A program made the position numbers and the translations under genes. A stretch of 64,000 bases of DNA from Curtobacterium sp. MCBD17_013. Lineage in GTDB: Bacteria > Actinomycetota > Actinomycetes > Actinomycetales > Microbacteriaceae. This document shows positions 1 through 8,384 of this stretch, piece by piece. Below the pieces are notes generated by a model. That model did not search any database. It was given only the letters and a program-made list of their open reading frames with translations, and was not told where the DNA came from. The stretch lies in the NCBI RefSeq assembly GCF_003234565.1, contig NZ_QKTU01000001.1, forward strand, positions 1-64,000, written 5' to 3'. Positions within the stretch are counted from its first letter, which is position 1. Each line of letters starts with the position of its first letter.

Positions 1-178
1 GGAAGTACGGGGGGGGGGGCGGGTAGGGCGTGGCCTGGGTCTGCATCAGCGGGTCGACGGAGGCCGAGGTGTACGAGGCAACCTCGTTCCCGGGCTCTGT
101 CACCACGGTCTCCGGCGTCGCGGTCACGCCTGCCTCGGATTCCTCGAATCGGCGATCGTCGTACTGCGAATTCGTCAT
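1..178 (-). CDS. Hypothetical protein, N-terminal part only
   Basis: The reverse strand opens with ATG at 178 and reads without a stop to the window edge, giving about 59 residues. A good Shine-Dalgarno site (GAGGGGA) stands a few bases before the start. The visible part is hydrophilic and rich in Thr, Glu, Val and Ser, and becomes proline-rich (PYPPPPPYF) at the edge. Such tails often precede membrane segments, but none is visible here. The proline run is encoded by a homopolymer of eleven C on the coding strand (positions 9-19 as G), a possible slippage site. It is transcribed divergently from rlmN. No family is recognised. Confidence 0.6.
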   Translation of the reverse strand, partial: MTNSQYDDRRFEESEAGVTATPETVVTEPGNEVASYTSASVDPLMQTQATPYPPPPPYF

Positions 179-359
179 GATGTTCCCCTCAGGCGTCGTG
201 CCGCGGTGGACCGCGTTGGCCAGAGCCTCCCATAGTTGAGGAAGGCCCAGACACCGCCCGTTCGGGTGACGCTTCACATCGCGGGAACGAGATCGACTTC
301 ACCGCTGTCGTTCGACAATGGTCGGGTCGAAAAGGGTCGGTTTCGACACCAAGACGGGC

Positions 360-371
360 TAGAATCGCCCG
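360..371 (+). promoter_or_regulatory. Leaderless promoter -10 box of rlmN
   Basis: TAGAAT at 360-365 is followed by six bases and then the rlmN ATG at 372. This is the spacing expected when transcription starts at the start codon itself. No Shine-Dalgarno sequence precedes the ATG, which fits a leaderless mRNA, common in Actinobacteria. The rest of the 179-371 gap holds no gene. It contains TCG-rich short repeats (TCGACTTC, GTTCGACA, GGTCGAAA, TTTCGACA) between 292 and 350. Confidence 0.5.
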
Positions 372-1622
372 ATGCCCTCCGACCTCCGCACCCCCGGCCT
401 CCGCCCCGCGACCGTGAGCACGGAGGCCGCCCGCCCCCAGGTCCGTCCGACAACCGAGGGCTGGAAGCAGCAGCTCGACCCAACGGGCCGCCCGCTGCTG
501 CAGTTCGCGTCGCCGAAGCGCGGCAAGCCGCCGGTGCACCTCGCGGACCTGTCGGCCGAGGAGCGCGTCGCCCGCGTCAAGGAGCTCGGCCTGCCGGGCT
601 TCCGGGCGAAGCAGCTCATGACGCACTACTTCACGCACTACACCTCGGACCCGGCGGCGATGACGGACCTGCCCGCCGCCGGACGCGAGGAGCTCGTCGC
701 CGGACTGCTGCCGCCCCTCCTGACCGAGGCCCGGCGCCTGACGACCGACAAGGGCGACACGATCAAGTTCCTGTGGAAGCTGCACGACGGCGCGCTCGTC
801 GAGTCGGTGCTCATGCGGTACCCGGGCCGGATCACGCTGTGCGTGTCGTCGCAGGCCGGGTGCGGGATGAACTGCCCGTTCTGCGCCACCGGGCAGAACG
901 GCTTGACGCGCAACATGTCGACCGCCGAGATCGTCGAGCAGATCGTCCGGGCGAACGCGGCGCTGGCGGCGGGGGAGCTCGCCGGTGCCCCGACCCGTGG
1001 TGGCCAGGACCGAACCGACCCCGAGCGCGTCACGAACATCGTGTTCATGGGCATGGGGGAGCCGCTCGCGAACTACAAGCGCGTGATGGACGCCGTGCGC
1101 ATCATGGTCGCACCGCAGCCGAACGGCCTCGGCATGAGCGCCCGGCACATCACCGTGTCGACGGTCGGACTCGTGCCCGCGATCGACAAGCTCGCCGACG
1201 AGGGCATCCCCCTCACGTTCGCGCTCTCCCTGCACGCGCCCGACGACGAGCTCCGCGACGAGATGATCCCGGTGAACTCCCGCTGGAAGGTCGACGAGGC
1301 CATCGACGCCGCGTACCGCTACTTCCGGAAGACGGGCCGTCGGGTGTCGATCGAGTACGCGCTCATCAAGGACATGAACGACCACGCCTGGCGCGCCGAC
1401 CTGCTCGCGCACAAGCTCAACCAGCGCGGCCACGGCTGGGTCCACGTCAACCCGATCCCGCTCAACCCGACGCCCGGCTCCGTGTGGACGGCGTCGGAGC
1501 GCGACGTGACGGACGAGTTCGTGCGGCGCCTCAACGACGCCGGCATCCCGACGACGCTCCGCGACACCCGCGGCAAGGAGATCGACGGCGCCTGCGGGCA
1601 GCTCGCCGCCGCCGACGTGTAG
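372..1622 (+). CDS. rlmN: 23S rRNA (adenine(2503)-C(2))-methyltransferase RlmN
   Basis: Radical-SAM methyltransferase that methylates C2 of A2503 in 23S rRNA (and A37 of some tRNAs in known homologues) in the cytoplasm. The radical-SAM cluster CxxxCxxC is visible as CGMNCPFC, with Cys164, Cys168 and Cys171. Cys157 (LCVSSQ) and Cys408 (GACGQL) match the two further catalytic cysteines of RlmN. The motif GMGEPLANY and the C-terminal VNPIPLNP and [15 protein letters not shown] blocks are typical. Its 416 residues are slightly more than usual because of an extended N-terminus and a short insertion around residue 210. It stands alone, with a leaderless-type promoter, and converges on the TetR gene. 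Confidence 0.97.
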   Translation: MPSDLRTPGLRPATVSTEAARPQVRPTTEGWKQQLDPTGRPLLQFASPKRGKPPVHLADLSAEERVARVKELGLPGFRAKQLMTHYFTHYTSDPAAMTDLPAAGREELVAGLLPPLLTEARRLTTDKGDTIKFLWKLHDGALVESVLMRYPGRITLCVSSQAGCGMNCPFCATGQNGLTRNMSTAEIVEQIVRANAALAAGELAGAPTRGGQDRTDPERVTNIVFMGMGEPLANYKRVMDAVRIMVAPQPNGLGMSARHITVSTVGLVPAIDKLADEGIPLTFALSLHAPDDELRDEMIPVNSRWKVDEAIDAAYRYFRKTGRRVSIEYALIKDMNDHAWRADLLAHKLNQRGHGWVHVNPIPLNPTPGSVWTASERDVTDEFVRRLNDAGIPTTLRDTRGKEIDGACGQLAAADV

Positions 1623-1639
1623 GGCGACCGCCCGCCGGC

Positions 1640-1675
1640 CGGGAGGCGCGGTGCGGGCTGGTGCCGTCCCTCCCG
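1640..1675. terminator. GGGAGG/CCTCCC hairpin after rlmN
   Basis: CGGGAGG (1640-1646) pairs with CCTCCCG (1669-1675), with further imperfect GC pairing inside. It begins 17 bases after the rlmN stop and has no T-run, as is common for actinobacterial terminators. The same hairpin type recurs after the genes ending at 3435 and 10415. Confidence 0.45.
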
Positions 1676-1700
1676 TCCGACGTCCGGTGCGGGGTGCGCT

Positions 1701-1831
1701 CGCCGACGACAACGGGACATGCGCCCGCATGCGCACTCGTCGTCGGCGTGCGCACGTGCGGCGGCGGTACGAGTGGCGCCCGCAGGCGACAAGTGCGCCC
1801 GCAGGCGACAAGTGCGCCCGCAGGCGACAGC
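1701..1831. repeat. Intergenic inverted and tandem repeats (CGACAAGTGCGC family)
   Basis: This lies in the 255-bp gap between the convergent rlmN and TetR genes. An inverted repeat, CGCCGACGA (1701-1709) with TCGTCGGCG (1740-1748), encloses a smaller CATGCG/CGCATG palindrome. It is followed by a 19-bp direct repeat, GCGCCCGCAGGCGACAAGT, in two full copies (1776-1794, 1795-1813) and a third partial copy to about 1831. Related sequence recurs near 3512, 20845, 21378, 22908 and 52666. No gene is seen. Confidence 0.7.
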
Positions 1832-1877
1832 GCAGTTGTCGCTGGCGCGCGCAGATGCGGCGCGCCGGGCCGCAGCG

Positions 1878-2465
1878 TCAGCCGAGTGACGCCGTCGCGG
1901 CCCGGAGGTCCTCGAGCGCGGCGAGCGCGTGCGGCGCGAGCCCGGCATCGTCGTCGCGCGGACCCTCGACCCAGCGGCTGTAGCCCTGCTTGAACGCGAG
2001 CAGACCCATCTCGGCCGCGAGGTGCGCGGTGGCGGCCCGGACACCGCGGGCGACGAGCGCGTCCGTCATGGCGACGGCGAGCCCGACGCTCTTCAGCGCG
2101 TCCCGTCCCTGCAGCTCGGCGCTCGCGGCGACGGCGGCCCGGAGCCGAGGCCCGATGTCGCGGTTCATCGGCCCCATCTCGTCCGAGGCGCGTGCGAGCC
2201 CGGCTGCGACGGCCTCGAGCGGGGACGCGTCCGCGGGAGCGGCGGCGATGCCCTCGGCGAGCAGGGTGCTCAGGGTCTCCTGCCCGGCGACGAGGAGTTC
2301 GCGCTTGTCCGGGAAGTACCGGAAGAAGGTGCTCTTGGTGACGCCGGCGCGTTCGGCAATCTGCGCGACTGTCGTCTCGTCGTAGCCCTGCTCGGTGAAC
2401 AGGTCGACGGCCGCGAGGACGAGTCGGTCCCGCGCTCCCGGTTCCCATCGCGCCATGCCATTCAT
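1878..2465 (-). CDS. TetR/AcrR family transcriptional regulator
   Basis: A 195-residue TetR-type regulator. The N-terminal helix-turn-helix covers about residues 20-60 (TVAQIAERAGV, TKSTFFRYFPDK), followed by an all-helical ligand-binding domain whose ligand cannot be read from sequence. The ATG at 2465 is chosen because GGAG stands seven bases upstream; an ATG at 2456 is possible. It is divergent from the reductase gene at 2554, and two near-identical 24-bp palindromes lie between them. It therefore probably represses itself and the reductase until an inducer binds. Confidence 0.9.
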   Translation of the reverse strand: MNGMARWEPGARDRLVLAAVDLFTEQGYDETTVAQIAERAGVTKSTFFRYFPDKRELLVAGQETLSTLLAEGIAAAPADASPLEAVAAGLARASDEMGPMNRDIGPRLRAAVAASAELQGRDALKSVGLAVAMTDALVARGVRAATAHLAAEMGLLAFKQGYSRWVEGPRDDDAGLAPHALAALEDLRAATASLG

Positions 2466-2482
2466 CCTACGGCTCCGAGTCC

Positions 2483-2540
2483 GTGATGGGACAGTTGTCC
2501 CATCACGGTGCTACGGTGATGGGACAACAGTCTCATCACC
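2483..2540. promoter_or_regulatory. Paired TetR operators
   Basis: Two 24-bp palindromes lie in the divergent gap. Site 1 (2483-2506) has perfect 11-bp arms, GTGATGGGACA and TGTCCCATCAC, around a 2-bp centre. Site 2 (2516-2539) has the same left arm and one mismatch in the right arm (GTCTCATCAC). The centres are 33 bp apart, about three helical turns, so two dimers could bind the same DNA face. They overlap the likely promoters of both neighbours. Confidence 0.8.
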
Positions 2541-2553
2541 CGGAGGAGTCCCC

Positions 2554-3435
2554 ATGCACGTCTTCGTCACCGGCGGCACCGGCACGATCGGCACGCCCGT
2601 CGTCGCCGAGCTGCTCGCCAACGGCCACACCGTCCTCGCCCTCGCTCGCTCCGAGGCCTCCGCCGCCACGCTCGAGCAGGCCGGCGCCACCGCGATCCGG
2701 GGGAGCATCGCCGACCTCGACGTCCTCCGGACCGCGGCCGGGCAGGTCGATGGCGTGATCAGCCTGGCGTTCAGCCGCGACTACGGGTCGACCGAGTCGA
2801 TCCAGCAGGGCATGGCCGAGGAGACCGCGGCGATGACCACGCTCGCCGACGCACTCGTGGGCACCGACCGTCCGCTCGTCGTCGTGTCCGGGACGCCCTG
2901 GGTCGAGGGTCGCCCGTCGACCGAGGAGGACCCGCTGCCGACGGACGGACCCGTCGGCGGGCGCGGCATCACCGTGAACGCGATCCTCGGGTACGCCGAC
3001 CGGGGTGTGCGGTCCTCGGCGATCCGCCTGCCCCGCACGGTGCACGCGAACGGGACGGGCGGGTTCGCCGGGCTCCTCACCGAGAACGCCAGGAGGACCG
3101 GCGTCGCGGGCTACCCGGGTGACGGCAGCCAGCGCTGGCCCGCCGTGCACGCCGCCGACGCCGCGGTGCTCTTCCGGCTGGCGCTCGAGTCCGCCCCGGC
3201 GGGGTCCGCGTGGCACGCCGTCGCCGACGAGGGTGACGCCGTGATCGACCTCGTCCGGGTGATCGGTCGGCGCCTCGGCCTTCCGGTCGAGCAGGTGCCC
3301 GAGGAGACCTTCGGCCCGTTCGGACCGATCTTCGCGACGGACCAGCCGGCCTCGAGCGCGATCACCCGTAGGGCGCTCGGCTGGACCCCGACGCACCCGA
3401 GCGTGCTCGAGGACCTCGAGCTCGTGCAGCCCTGA
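2554..3435 (+). CDS. NAD(P)-binding SDR/epimerase-like reductase
   Basis: A 293-residue Rossmann-fold protein of the atypical/extended SDR type. The glycine-rich nucleotide-binding motif TGGTGTIG is at residues 6-13, and the C-terminal half resembles NAD-dependent epimerases (WPAVHAADAAVLFRLALE). The start ATG at 2554 has GGAGGAG a few bases upstream. An upstream in-frame extension would cross the operator region and is rejected. The substrate is unknown. Divergence from a TetR gene with shared operators suggests an inducible detoxification or redox role. A strong hairpin follows the gene. Confidence 0.8.
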   Translation: MHVFVTGGTGTIGTPVVAELLANGHTVLALARSEASAATLEQAGATAIRGSIADLDVLRTAAGQVDGVISLAFSRDYGSTESIQQGMAEETAAMTTLADALVGTDRPLVVVSGTPWVEGRPSTEEDPLPTDGPVGGRGITVNAILGYADRGVRSSAIRLPRTVHANGTGGFAGLLTENARRTGVAGYPGDGSQRWPAVHAADAAVLFRLALESAPAGSAWHAVADEGDAVIDLVRVIGRRLGLPVEQVPEETFGPFGPIFATDQPASSAITRRALGWTPTHPSVLEDLELVQP

Positions 3436-3444
3436 CCCCCTGGC

Positions 3445-3486
3445 GGCCGGGAGGGACGGGGCGGGCTGGCACCGTCCCTCCCGGCC
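3445..3486 (+). terminator. Strong 15-bp hairpin terminator
   Basis: A perfect 15-bp stem, GGCCGGGAGGGACGG (3445-3459) pairing with 3472-3486, around a 12-base loop. It starts nine bases after the stop of the reductase gene. No T-run follows. Confidence 0.65.
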
Positions 3487-3511
3487 GACCCGCCGCGGCC
3501 CCTGCACGTGC

Positions 3512-3640
3512 GCGCGCCGACGACAACTGCGCTGTCGCTGGCGCGCGCACTCGTCGTCGGCGCGCACCCGCGCGCGCCGACGACGACTTCGGGCGCACCC
3601 GCGCGCGTCGACGACGACCACGCGCGAACTCAGCCGAGAC
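3512..3640. repeat. Intergenic inverted repeat cluster (CGACGACAA family)
   Basis: GCGCGCCGACGA (3512-3523) pairs with TCGTCGGCGCGC (3554-3565) around a 30-base loop. It is followed by partial copies of the same unit (GCGCGCGCCGACGACGAC and GCGCGCGTCGACGACGAC) to about 3640. The open frame through this region is an artefact of the repeat. The next gene starts at 3724. Confidence 0.65.
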
Positions 3641-3723
3641 GCCCGGGTCCGGACCCCCGCGGTCACCACCGGAGTAACGTCGGCCCCGGTGTCGCCCATG
3701 ACGCCGATGTGCGAGGAGGCACC

Positions 3724-4704
3724 GTGGCCCGAGGACCAGACCGACCCGGAACCGAGCAGGACTGGGACCCCGCCACCTGGACCGCCGACACCTGGCCGAT
3801 CGCCGTGTGTCTGCACGGGTTCCCACCGGTCGGTCGCGACGGCACCACGTTGCACGACGCCCCGATCGCGGTGTGGGACGACATCTTCGCCCAGATCGAG
3901 CGGGTGGGCTTCACGCTCGCCGAGATGGCCGACGACCGGATCCGCCCCGCCGACTACGACCCCGGCAAGCGTGACGAGCTCCTCGCCACCGCCAGGGAGC
4001 ACGGCATCGGGATCCCCAGCGTGCACCTGCAGCGCCGGAGCGTCATCATGCCCGGGCACGAGGAGGAGAACCTCGCGTACGCGCACCGCACGATCGACGC
4101 CGCGGCCGCGTGGGGCATGCAGGTGTTCTCGACGGGGCTCCACCAGCCGTTCAGCGAGGCCCAGCGCAAGGCCCTGTGGTTCTGGACCGCGCCCGGGCCG
4201 AAGGACCCCGACGACCCGGAGGTCTGGGACCGCGCCGTCCGGTCGATCCGCGAGCTCGGCAAGCACGCCGCCGACGTCGGGCTGCCCCTCGCGCTCGAGA
4301 TGTACGAGGACACGTACCTCGGCACGGCCGAGAGCGCCGTCCGGTTCGTGGAGGCGGTGGGCCTCGACAACGTCGGCCTCAACCCCGACGTCGCGAACTT
4401 GATCCGTCTGCACCGTCCCGTCGAGGACTGGCGCGAGGTGTTCTCCGCGACCCTCCCGTACGCGAACTACCTGCACGTCAAGAACTACACACGCGACGAG
4501 GCCGGTGACGGCTCCTGGGCGACGAGCGTCCCCTCGACGATGGAGACCGGCATCATCAACTACCGGCAGGTCCTGCGCGAGGCCGTGGACGTCGGGTTCC
4601 GCGGCATCATCATGACCGAGCAGTACGGCGGGGACAGCCTCGGCGTCTGCGCCACCAACCAGCGGTACATCCGCACCCTGCTGCCCCAGGAGGTCGCACG
4701 ATGA
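3724..4704 (+). CDS. Sugar phosphate isomerase/epimerase family TIM-barrel protein
   Basis: A 326-residue xylose-isomerase-like TIM-barrel enzyme. Candidate metal ligands fall at the expected strand ends: Glu in LALEMYED, Asp in GLNPDVAN, His in YLHVKNY and Glu in IIMTEQYGG. Family members isomerise or epimerise sugars, or dehydrate sugar acids; the substrate is not evident. The GTG start at 3724 is chosen because GAGGAGG stands five bases upstream; the frame extends further back only through intergenic repeats. Its last four bases overlap the next start (ATGA), so it is translationally coupled to the dehydrogenase. This suggests a sugar-acid pathway. Confidence 0.75.
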   Translation: MARGPDRPGTEQDWDPATWTADTWPIAVCLHGFPPVGRDGTTLHDAPIAVWDDIFAQIERVGFTLAEMADDRIRPADYDPGKRDELLATAREHGIGIPSVHLQRRSVIMPGHEEENLAYAHRTIDAAAAWGMQVFSTGLHQPFSEAQRKALWFWTAPGPKDPDDPEVWDRAVRSIRELGKHAADVGLPLALEMYEDTYLGTAESAVRFVEAVGLDNVGLNPDVANLIRLHRPVEDWREVFSATLPYANYLHVKNYTRDEAGDGSWATSVPSTMETGIINYRQVLREAVDVGFRGIIMTEQYGGDSLGVCATNQRYIRTLLPQEVAR

Positions 4705-5654
4705 GTCAGATCAGAGCCGCCGTCGTCGGATCCGGGTACATGGGTGGCGGGATCGCGCAGATGCTCGCGCTGTCCGGGGCCGAGGTCGCCCTCGCCGACG
4801 TCTCCGCCGAGATCGCCGCGAGCAACCACACGCGGCTGCTCGATGAGGCTCGGCAGTTCGTCGCCGACGGGCTGTTCCCCGCCGACGCGGTCGAGCGCAT
4901 CGCCGCGCTCGTCCACCCTGCCGAGTCCGTCGAGGCCGCCGTCGCCGACGCCGAGTTCATCGAGGAGGCCGTGCCCGAGAAGATCGAGATCAAGCACGCC
5001 ACCCTCGCCCGGATCAGCGCGGCCGCGGGCCCGGAGGCGGTGATCGGCTCGAACACGTCGACCATCCGCATCAGCGCACTCGCCGAGGCCGTCGAGGGAC
5101 CCGAACGGTTCCTCGGCGTGCACTTCTCGAACCCCGCGCCGTTCATCCCCGGCGTCGAGATCATCCCCCACGAGACCACCACCGAGTCCGCGATCACGAC
5201 CGCCGAGACGATCGTCCGCGCGACCGGCAAGCAGACCGCCCGGGTCAAGGACAGCGTCGGCTTCGTCCTCAACCGCCTGCAGTACGCGCTGTTCTCCGAG
5301 GCAGCGGACATCGCCGCCGAGGGCATCGCGAGCCCCGAGGACATCGACACCATCGTCCGGACCACGTTCGGCTTCCGGCTGCCCGTGTTCGGCCCGTTCG
5401 CAATCGCCGACATGGCGGGCCTGGACGTGTACGCGTTCTGCTACGCGTCCCTCCAGACCCGGTGGCCGGAGCGGTTCGCGACCCCGGAGTCGCTCGCCGC
5501 GCTCGTGGCCGAGGGCAAGTTCGGCACGAAGTCGGGCGCGGGGTACCTCGACGTCCCGGCCGACCGGACGCCGGAACTCGTGGCGTACCGGAACCGGGCG
5601 TACGTGGCGTTGCAGAAGCTGCTCGACGAGCTCGGCCCCGCACCGATCGACTGA
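4701..5654 (+). CDS. 3-hydroxyacyl-CoA dehydrogenase family protein (L-gulonate 3-dehydrogenase-like)
   Basis: A 317-residue NAD-dependent dehydrogenase. The Rossmann motif GSGYMGGG is at residues 10-17. The family block SNTSTIRIS, the HFSNPAP segment and the C-terminal helical domain (FGPFAIADMAGLDV, FGTKSGAGYLD) are all present. One-domain members of this length include beta-hydroxyacyl-CoA dehydrogenases and lambda-crystallin/L-gulonate 3-dehydrogenases. Coupling to a sugar-isomerase-like gene favours a sugar acid over an acyl-CoA, but this is inference. Confidence 0.8.
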   Translation: MSQIRAAVVGSGYMGGGIAQMLALSGAEVALADVSAEIAASNHTRLLDEARQFVADGLFPADAVERIAALVHPAESVEAAVADAEFIEEAVPEKIEIKHATLARISAAAGPEAVIGSNTSTIRISALAEAVEGPERFLGVHFSNPAPFIPGVEIIPHETTTESAITTAETIVRATGKQTARVKDSVGFVLNRLQYALFSEAADIAAEGIASPEDIDTIVRTTFGFRLPVFGPFAIADMAGLDVYAFCYASLQTRWPERFATPESLAALVAEGKFGTKSGAGYLDVPADRTPELVAYRNRAYVALQKLLDELGPAPID

Positions 5655-5664
5655 CCGGACCGCG

Positions 5665-6804
5665 ATGGAGGAGTTCGACGTCGCCGTCGTGGGCGCCGGG
5701 GCGCTGGGCAGCGCCGCTGCCCACCACCTGGCACTCCGGGGTGCGACGGTGGTCCTGTTCGAACAGTTCGAGTTCGGTCACGTGCGCGGTGCCTCCCACG
5801 ACACGTCGCGGATCCTCCGCACCTCGTACGGCGACGAGGCCTACGTCCGGCTCGCGAAGTCGGCGTACCGGGACTGGGGCGAGTTGGAACGCGTCAGCGG
5901 CGAACGCATCGTGACCACCACCGGCGGCGTCGTGTTCGTGCCACCGGGCAGTCCGTACCCCGTGACGGCCTTCACCGCGGCACTCACGGCGCAGGACCTG
6001 CCGTTCGAGGTCCTCGACCGCGACGCGGTGCGCGCTCGTTGGCCGCAGTTCACCCTGCCCCCGGGAGTCGAGACCGTGTTCTCGCCCGACACCGGGATCG
6101 TCCCCGCGTCGCGCACCGTCGCGACGCTCCAGATGCAGGCACGGTCGCACGGAGCGGTGCTCCGCGACCGGACACGGGTCGAGGAGCTCCGACCCCAACC
6201 CGACGGAGTCGTGGTCATGACGACCGCGGGGAAGGTCCGAGCGCGGAAGGTCGTCGTCGCCGCCGATGCGTGGACGAACGCGCTCATCGCGCCCCTCGGT
6301 GTCGAGGTCCCGCTCGTGACGATGCAGGAGCAGGTCACGTACTTCGGGCCGGACCGCCCCGAGGACTTCGGCGACGACCGGCTCCCCGTGTGGATCTGGG
6401 AGGACGAGCCCTGCTACTACGGGTTCCCGACCTACGGGGAGCCGACCGTCAAGGCGGGTCGAGACGCCTCCGACAACCGCATGACGCCCGACGAGCGGAC
6501 CTTCCGGCACTCGGAGGAGCTCCTGGACCAGCTGCGGGCGTTCATGCGCGGGTTCCTGCCCGCCAGCGGCGAGGACGTCCGGACCATCACCTGCCAGTAC
6601 ACGCTGACCCCCGGCCGGCGGTTCGTGCTCGACGCGCTGCCGGAGCACCCGGACGTGCTCGTCGCGCTCGGGGCCGCCCACGCGTTCAAGTTCACGCCGA
6701 CGATCGGGCGGATCCTGGCGGAACTCGCCCTCGATGGTCGGACCGACGACGACATCAGCGCCTTCCGGCTCAGGGATGTCCTGGCTCCCGTGCCGACCGC
6801 CTGA
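5665..6804 (+). CDS. FAD-dependent amine oxidase, monomeric sarcosine oxidase / N-methyltryptophan oxidase family
   Basis: A 379-residue flavoprotein oxidase. The dinucleotide motif GAGALGSAAA is at residues 11-20. The HDTSRILRTSYGDE segment and the C-terminal GAAHAFKFTPTIGRILAEL block are typical of monomeric sarcosine oxidases. Cys310 in TITCQYTLTP matches the cysteine that covalently binds FAD in that family. It oxidises N-methyl or secondary amino acids with release of peroxide. It starts ten bases after the preceding stop, so it is probably the last gene of the operon begun at 3724. It converges on the panE-like gene. Confidence 0.85.
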   Translation: MEEFDVAVVGAGALGSAAAHHLALRGATVVLFEQFEFGHVRGASHDTSRILRTSYGDEAYVRLAKSAYRDWGELERVSGERIVTTTGGVVFVPPGSPYPVTAFTAALTAQDLPFEVLDRDAVRARWPQFTLPPGVETVFSPDTGIVPASRTVATLQMQARSHGAVLRDRTRVEELRPQPDGVVVMTTAGKVRARKVVVAADAWTNALIAPLGVEVPLVTMQEQVTYFGPDRPEDFGDDRLPVWIWEDEPCYYGFPTYGEPTVKAGRDASDNRMTPDERTFRHSEELLDQLRAFMRGFLPASGEDVRTITCQYTLTPGRRFVLDALPEHPDVLVALGAAHAFKFTPTIGRILAELALDGRTDDDISAFRLRDVLAPVPTA

Positions 6805-6827
6805 CCGTCCGTGGCGGGCCTCCCGGG

Positions 6828-7712
6828 TCAGCCGGGCCCGTCGCTCGCGGCGGCGAGCAGCGGCACGACCACGTCGCTGACCGGGGTGGGGATGCCGTGC
6901 GTGCGGCCGAGCCGTGCCACGACCTCGTTCCGGACCCGCCACTCGAGCGGGCGGTCCGCGGCGCGGTCGGTGAGGATCGAGGTCCCGAGGTCCGCCGGCT
7001 GTGCGCGGAGGCCGTCGAGGACCTCGTGCGGGACCTCATCACCGAGGCGGGCGCCCGTTGCCCGTGCCACGGCGAGGCACTCGGCGAGGTAGTCGAGCGT
7101 CAGCCGGGCGACGTCCTCACGTCGGAACATCCCAGATCGCCGCCCGCTCAGCGCCATGAGCCCCGCGGCCGCGTTGTGGAGGAGCTTGCGCCACGCGACG
7201 GTCACGAAGTCCTCGGTGACGTCGACCGCGCACCGGGTGCCCTCGAAGACATCGACCACCGACTGCGCCGCCGGCACGTCGGGGAGCGTCAGGCGCGGCG
7301 GTCGCCGCAGCGCCACCGTGCCGTCCGGCTCGGCCTGGGCGGGGAACCACACGACGGCCGGGAGGACCGTGCCCGCGACCCACGGACCGACGCTCGCCTC
7401 CTGCTCCACCCCGTTCTGCAGCACGCACACGACCGTGTCTGCGTGGCACAACGCGGCGAGCCAGGGCCCGGCGGCCTCGATCTGGGTGGCCTTGACGGCG
7501 AGGAACACGACGTCGACGGGTCCGGATACCGTCGTCGGATCGGTGTGCACCGGCCCGGGGACGACGACGACCGCGCCGTCCGGGGTCCGGAGCCGGAGGT
7601 GCTCCCGCGGCGTCCGGCCGGCGAGCAGCGGGGTCCGACCGGCCTCGTGGAGCGCTGCTGCCACCGTCGTGCCGATCGCACCCGGGCCGACGATCGCGAT
7701 GCTCGGGTCCAT
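6828..7712 (-). CDS. 2-dehydropantoate 2-reductase family protein
   Basis: A 294-residue ketopantoate reductase homologue (ApbA/PanE fold). The N-terminal Rossmann motif is GPGAIG near residue 9. The family motif NGVEQE, the catalytic-lysine segment AWRKLLHNAA and a C-terminal helical domain are visible. True PanE makes pantoate for pantothenate and CoA. Many paralogues act on other 2-oxo acids, so no symbol is given. The ATG at 7712 has GGAG just upstream; an ATG at 7721 is an alternative. Much longer open frames here are shadows of the genes on the other strand. Confidence 0.8.
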   Translation of the reverse strand: MDPSIAIVGPGAIGTTVAAALHEAGRTPLLAGRTPREHLRLRTPDGAVVVVPGPVHTDPTTVSGPVDVVFLAVKATQIEAAGPWLAALCHADTVVCVLQNGVEQEASVGPWVAGTVLPAVVWFPAQAEPDGTVALRRPPRLTLPDVPAAQSVVDVFEGTRCAVDVTEDFVTVAWRKLLHNAAAGLMALSGRRSGMFRREDVARLTLDYLAECLAVARATGARLGDEVPHEVLDGLRAQPADLGTSILTDRAADRPLEWRVRNEVVARLGRTHGIPTPVSDVVVPLLAAASDGPG

Positions 7713-7778
7713 GGACTCCATCCTGGCGCTTCGGCGCACGGTCAGGACGCGCTCGGCGAGCGGGGCCAATGTGGAGGC

Positions 7779-8384
7779 ATGCTCACACGACGTTCCTCGG
7801 GTCTGGTCCTCCTCGGCACGGCGCTCACCGTGGTGCTCGCCGGGTGCTCGGGCGGGACCACCTCGCCGCACCCGAGCAGCACGGCGCGGACGGTCGCCCA
7901 CAGCACCCCGACACCGTCCGCCGCCCCCGCCTCGCCCAGCACCACGAGCACCCCGAGCGCGACGAGCACGTGCGGACCCGCGACGGGGCGGGCTGCCGCC
8001 GCGACGGGGATCGCGGCACTCCCGCTCCCGGTGAACCTGCGGGGAACGGCCCACTGGGACGCGGCGGGCGCCGACTACTCCGGGTACGACCCCTGCGCGC
8101 CGCTGTCGTGGTCGGTCGTGACCGTCTCCGGCTCCACGGCGAGCTCCCCGTACGCGATCCTGCTGTTCCACGACGGCACCTACCTCGGAACCGCGACGAA
8201 GGAGCAGTACGCGTTCCAGCCCACGGTCCGGCGGACCTCGTCGACGAGCATCGCCGTGACCTACCCGTACCCGCAGGGCAACGACTCCGACGCCGATCCG
8301 ACCGGCCGCGCGAACGCCACGTACACCTGGGACTCCGGTGCCGGGAAGGTCACGATGGACGGCAGCACGCCTCCGGCGCAGTGA
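7779..8384 (+). CDS. LppP/LprE-like lipoprotein
   Basis: A 201-residue predicted lipoprotein. A short basic N-terminus and hydrophobic core end in the lipobox LAGC, so Cys23 or thereabouts would be lipidated and the protein anchored outside the membrane. A Ser/Thr/Pro/Ala-rich linker (about residues 25-65) leads into a domain with the LppP/LprE pattern: WSVVTVSG, ILLFHDGTYLGTAT, FQPTV and a final YTWDSG...VTMDGSTPP. Function in that family is poorly defined. GTGGAGG precedes the ATG at 7779. The stop overlaps the GTG of the next gene (GTGA), so the two are coupled. Confidence 0.75.
   Translation: MLTRRSSGLVLLGTALTVVLAGCSGGTTSPHPSSTARTVAHSTPTPSAAPASPSTTSTPSATSTCGPATGRAAAATGIAALPLPVNLRGTAHWDAAGADYSGYDPCAPLSWSVVTVSGSTASSPYAILLFHDGTYLGTATKEQYAFQPTVRRTSSTSIAVTYPYPQGNDSDADPTGRANATYTWDSGAGKVTMDGSTPPAQ

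Noticed and set aside
189..1811. Long reverse open frame (540 codons) across rlmN
   Set aside because: Arg/Ala/Gly-rich sequence without domains; it is the mirror of rlmN in GC-rich DNA.
3508..3723. N-terminal extension of the TIM-barrel gene
   Set aside because: The extension is made of intergenic repeats; GTG 3724 has a strong Shine-Dalgarno site.
2536..4476. Long reverse open frame (646 codons)
   Set aside because: It spans two real plus-strand genes and an intergenic repeat cluster; no motif, composition typical of a shadow frame.
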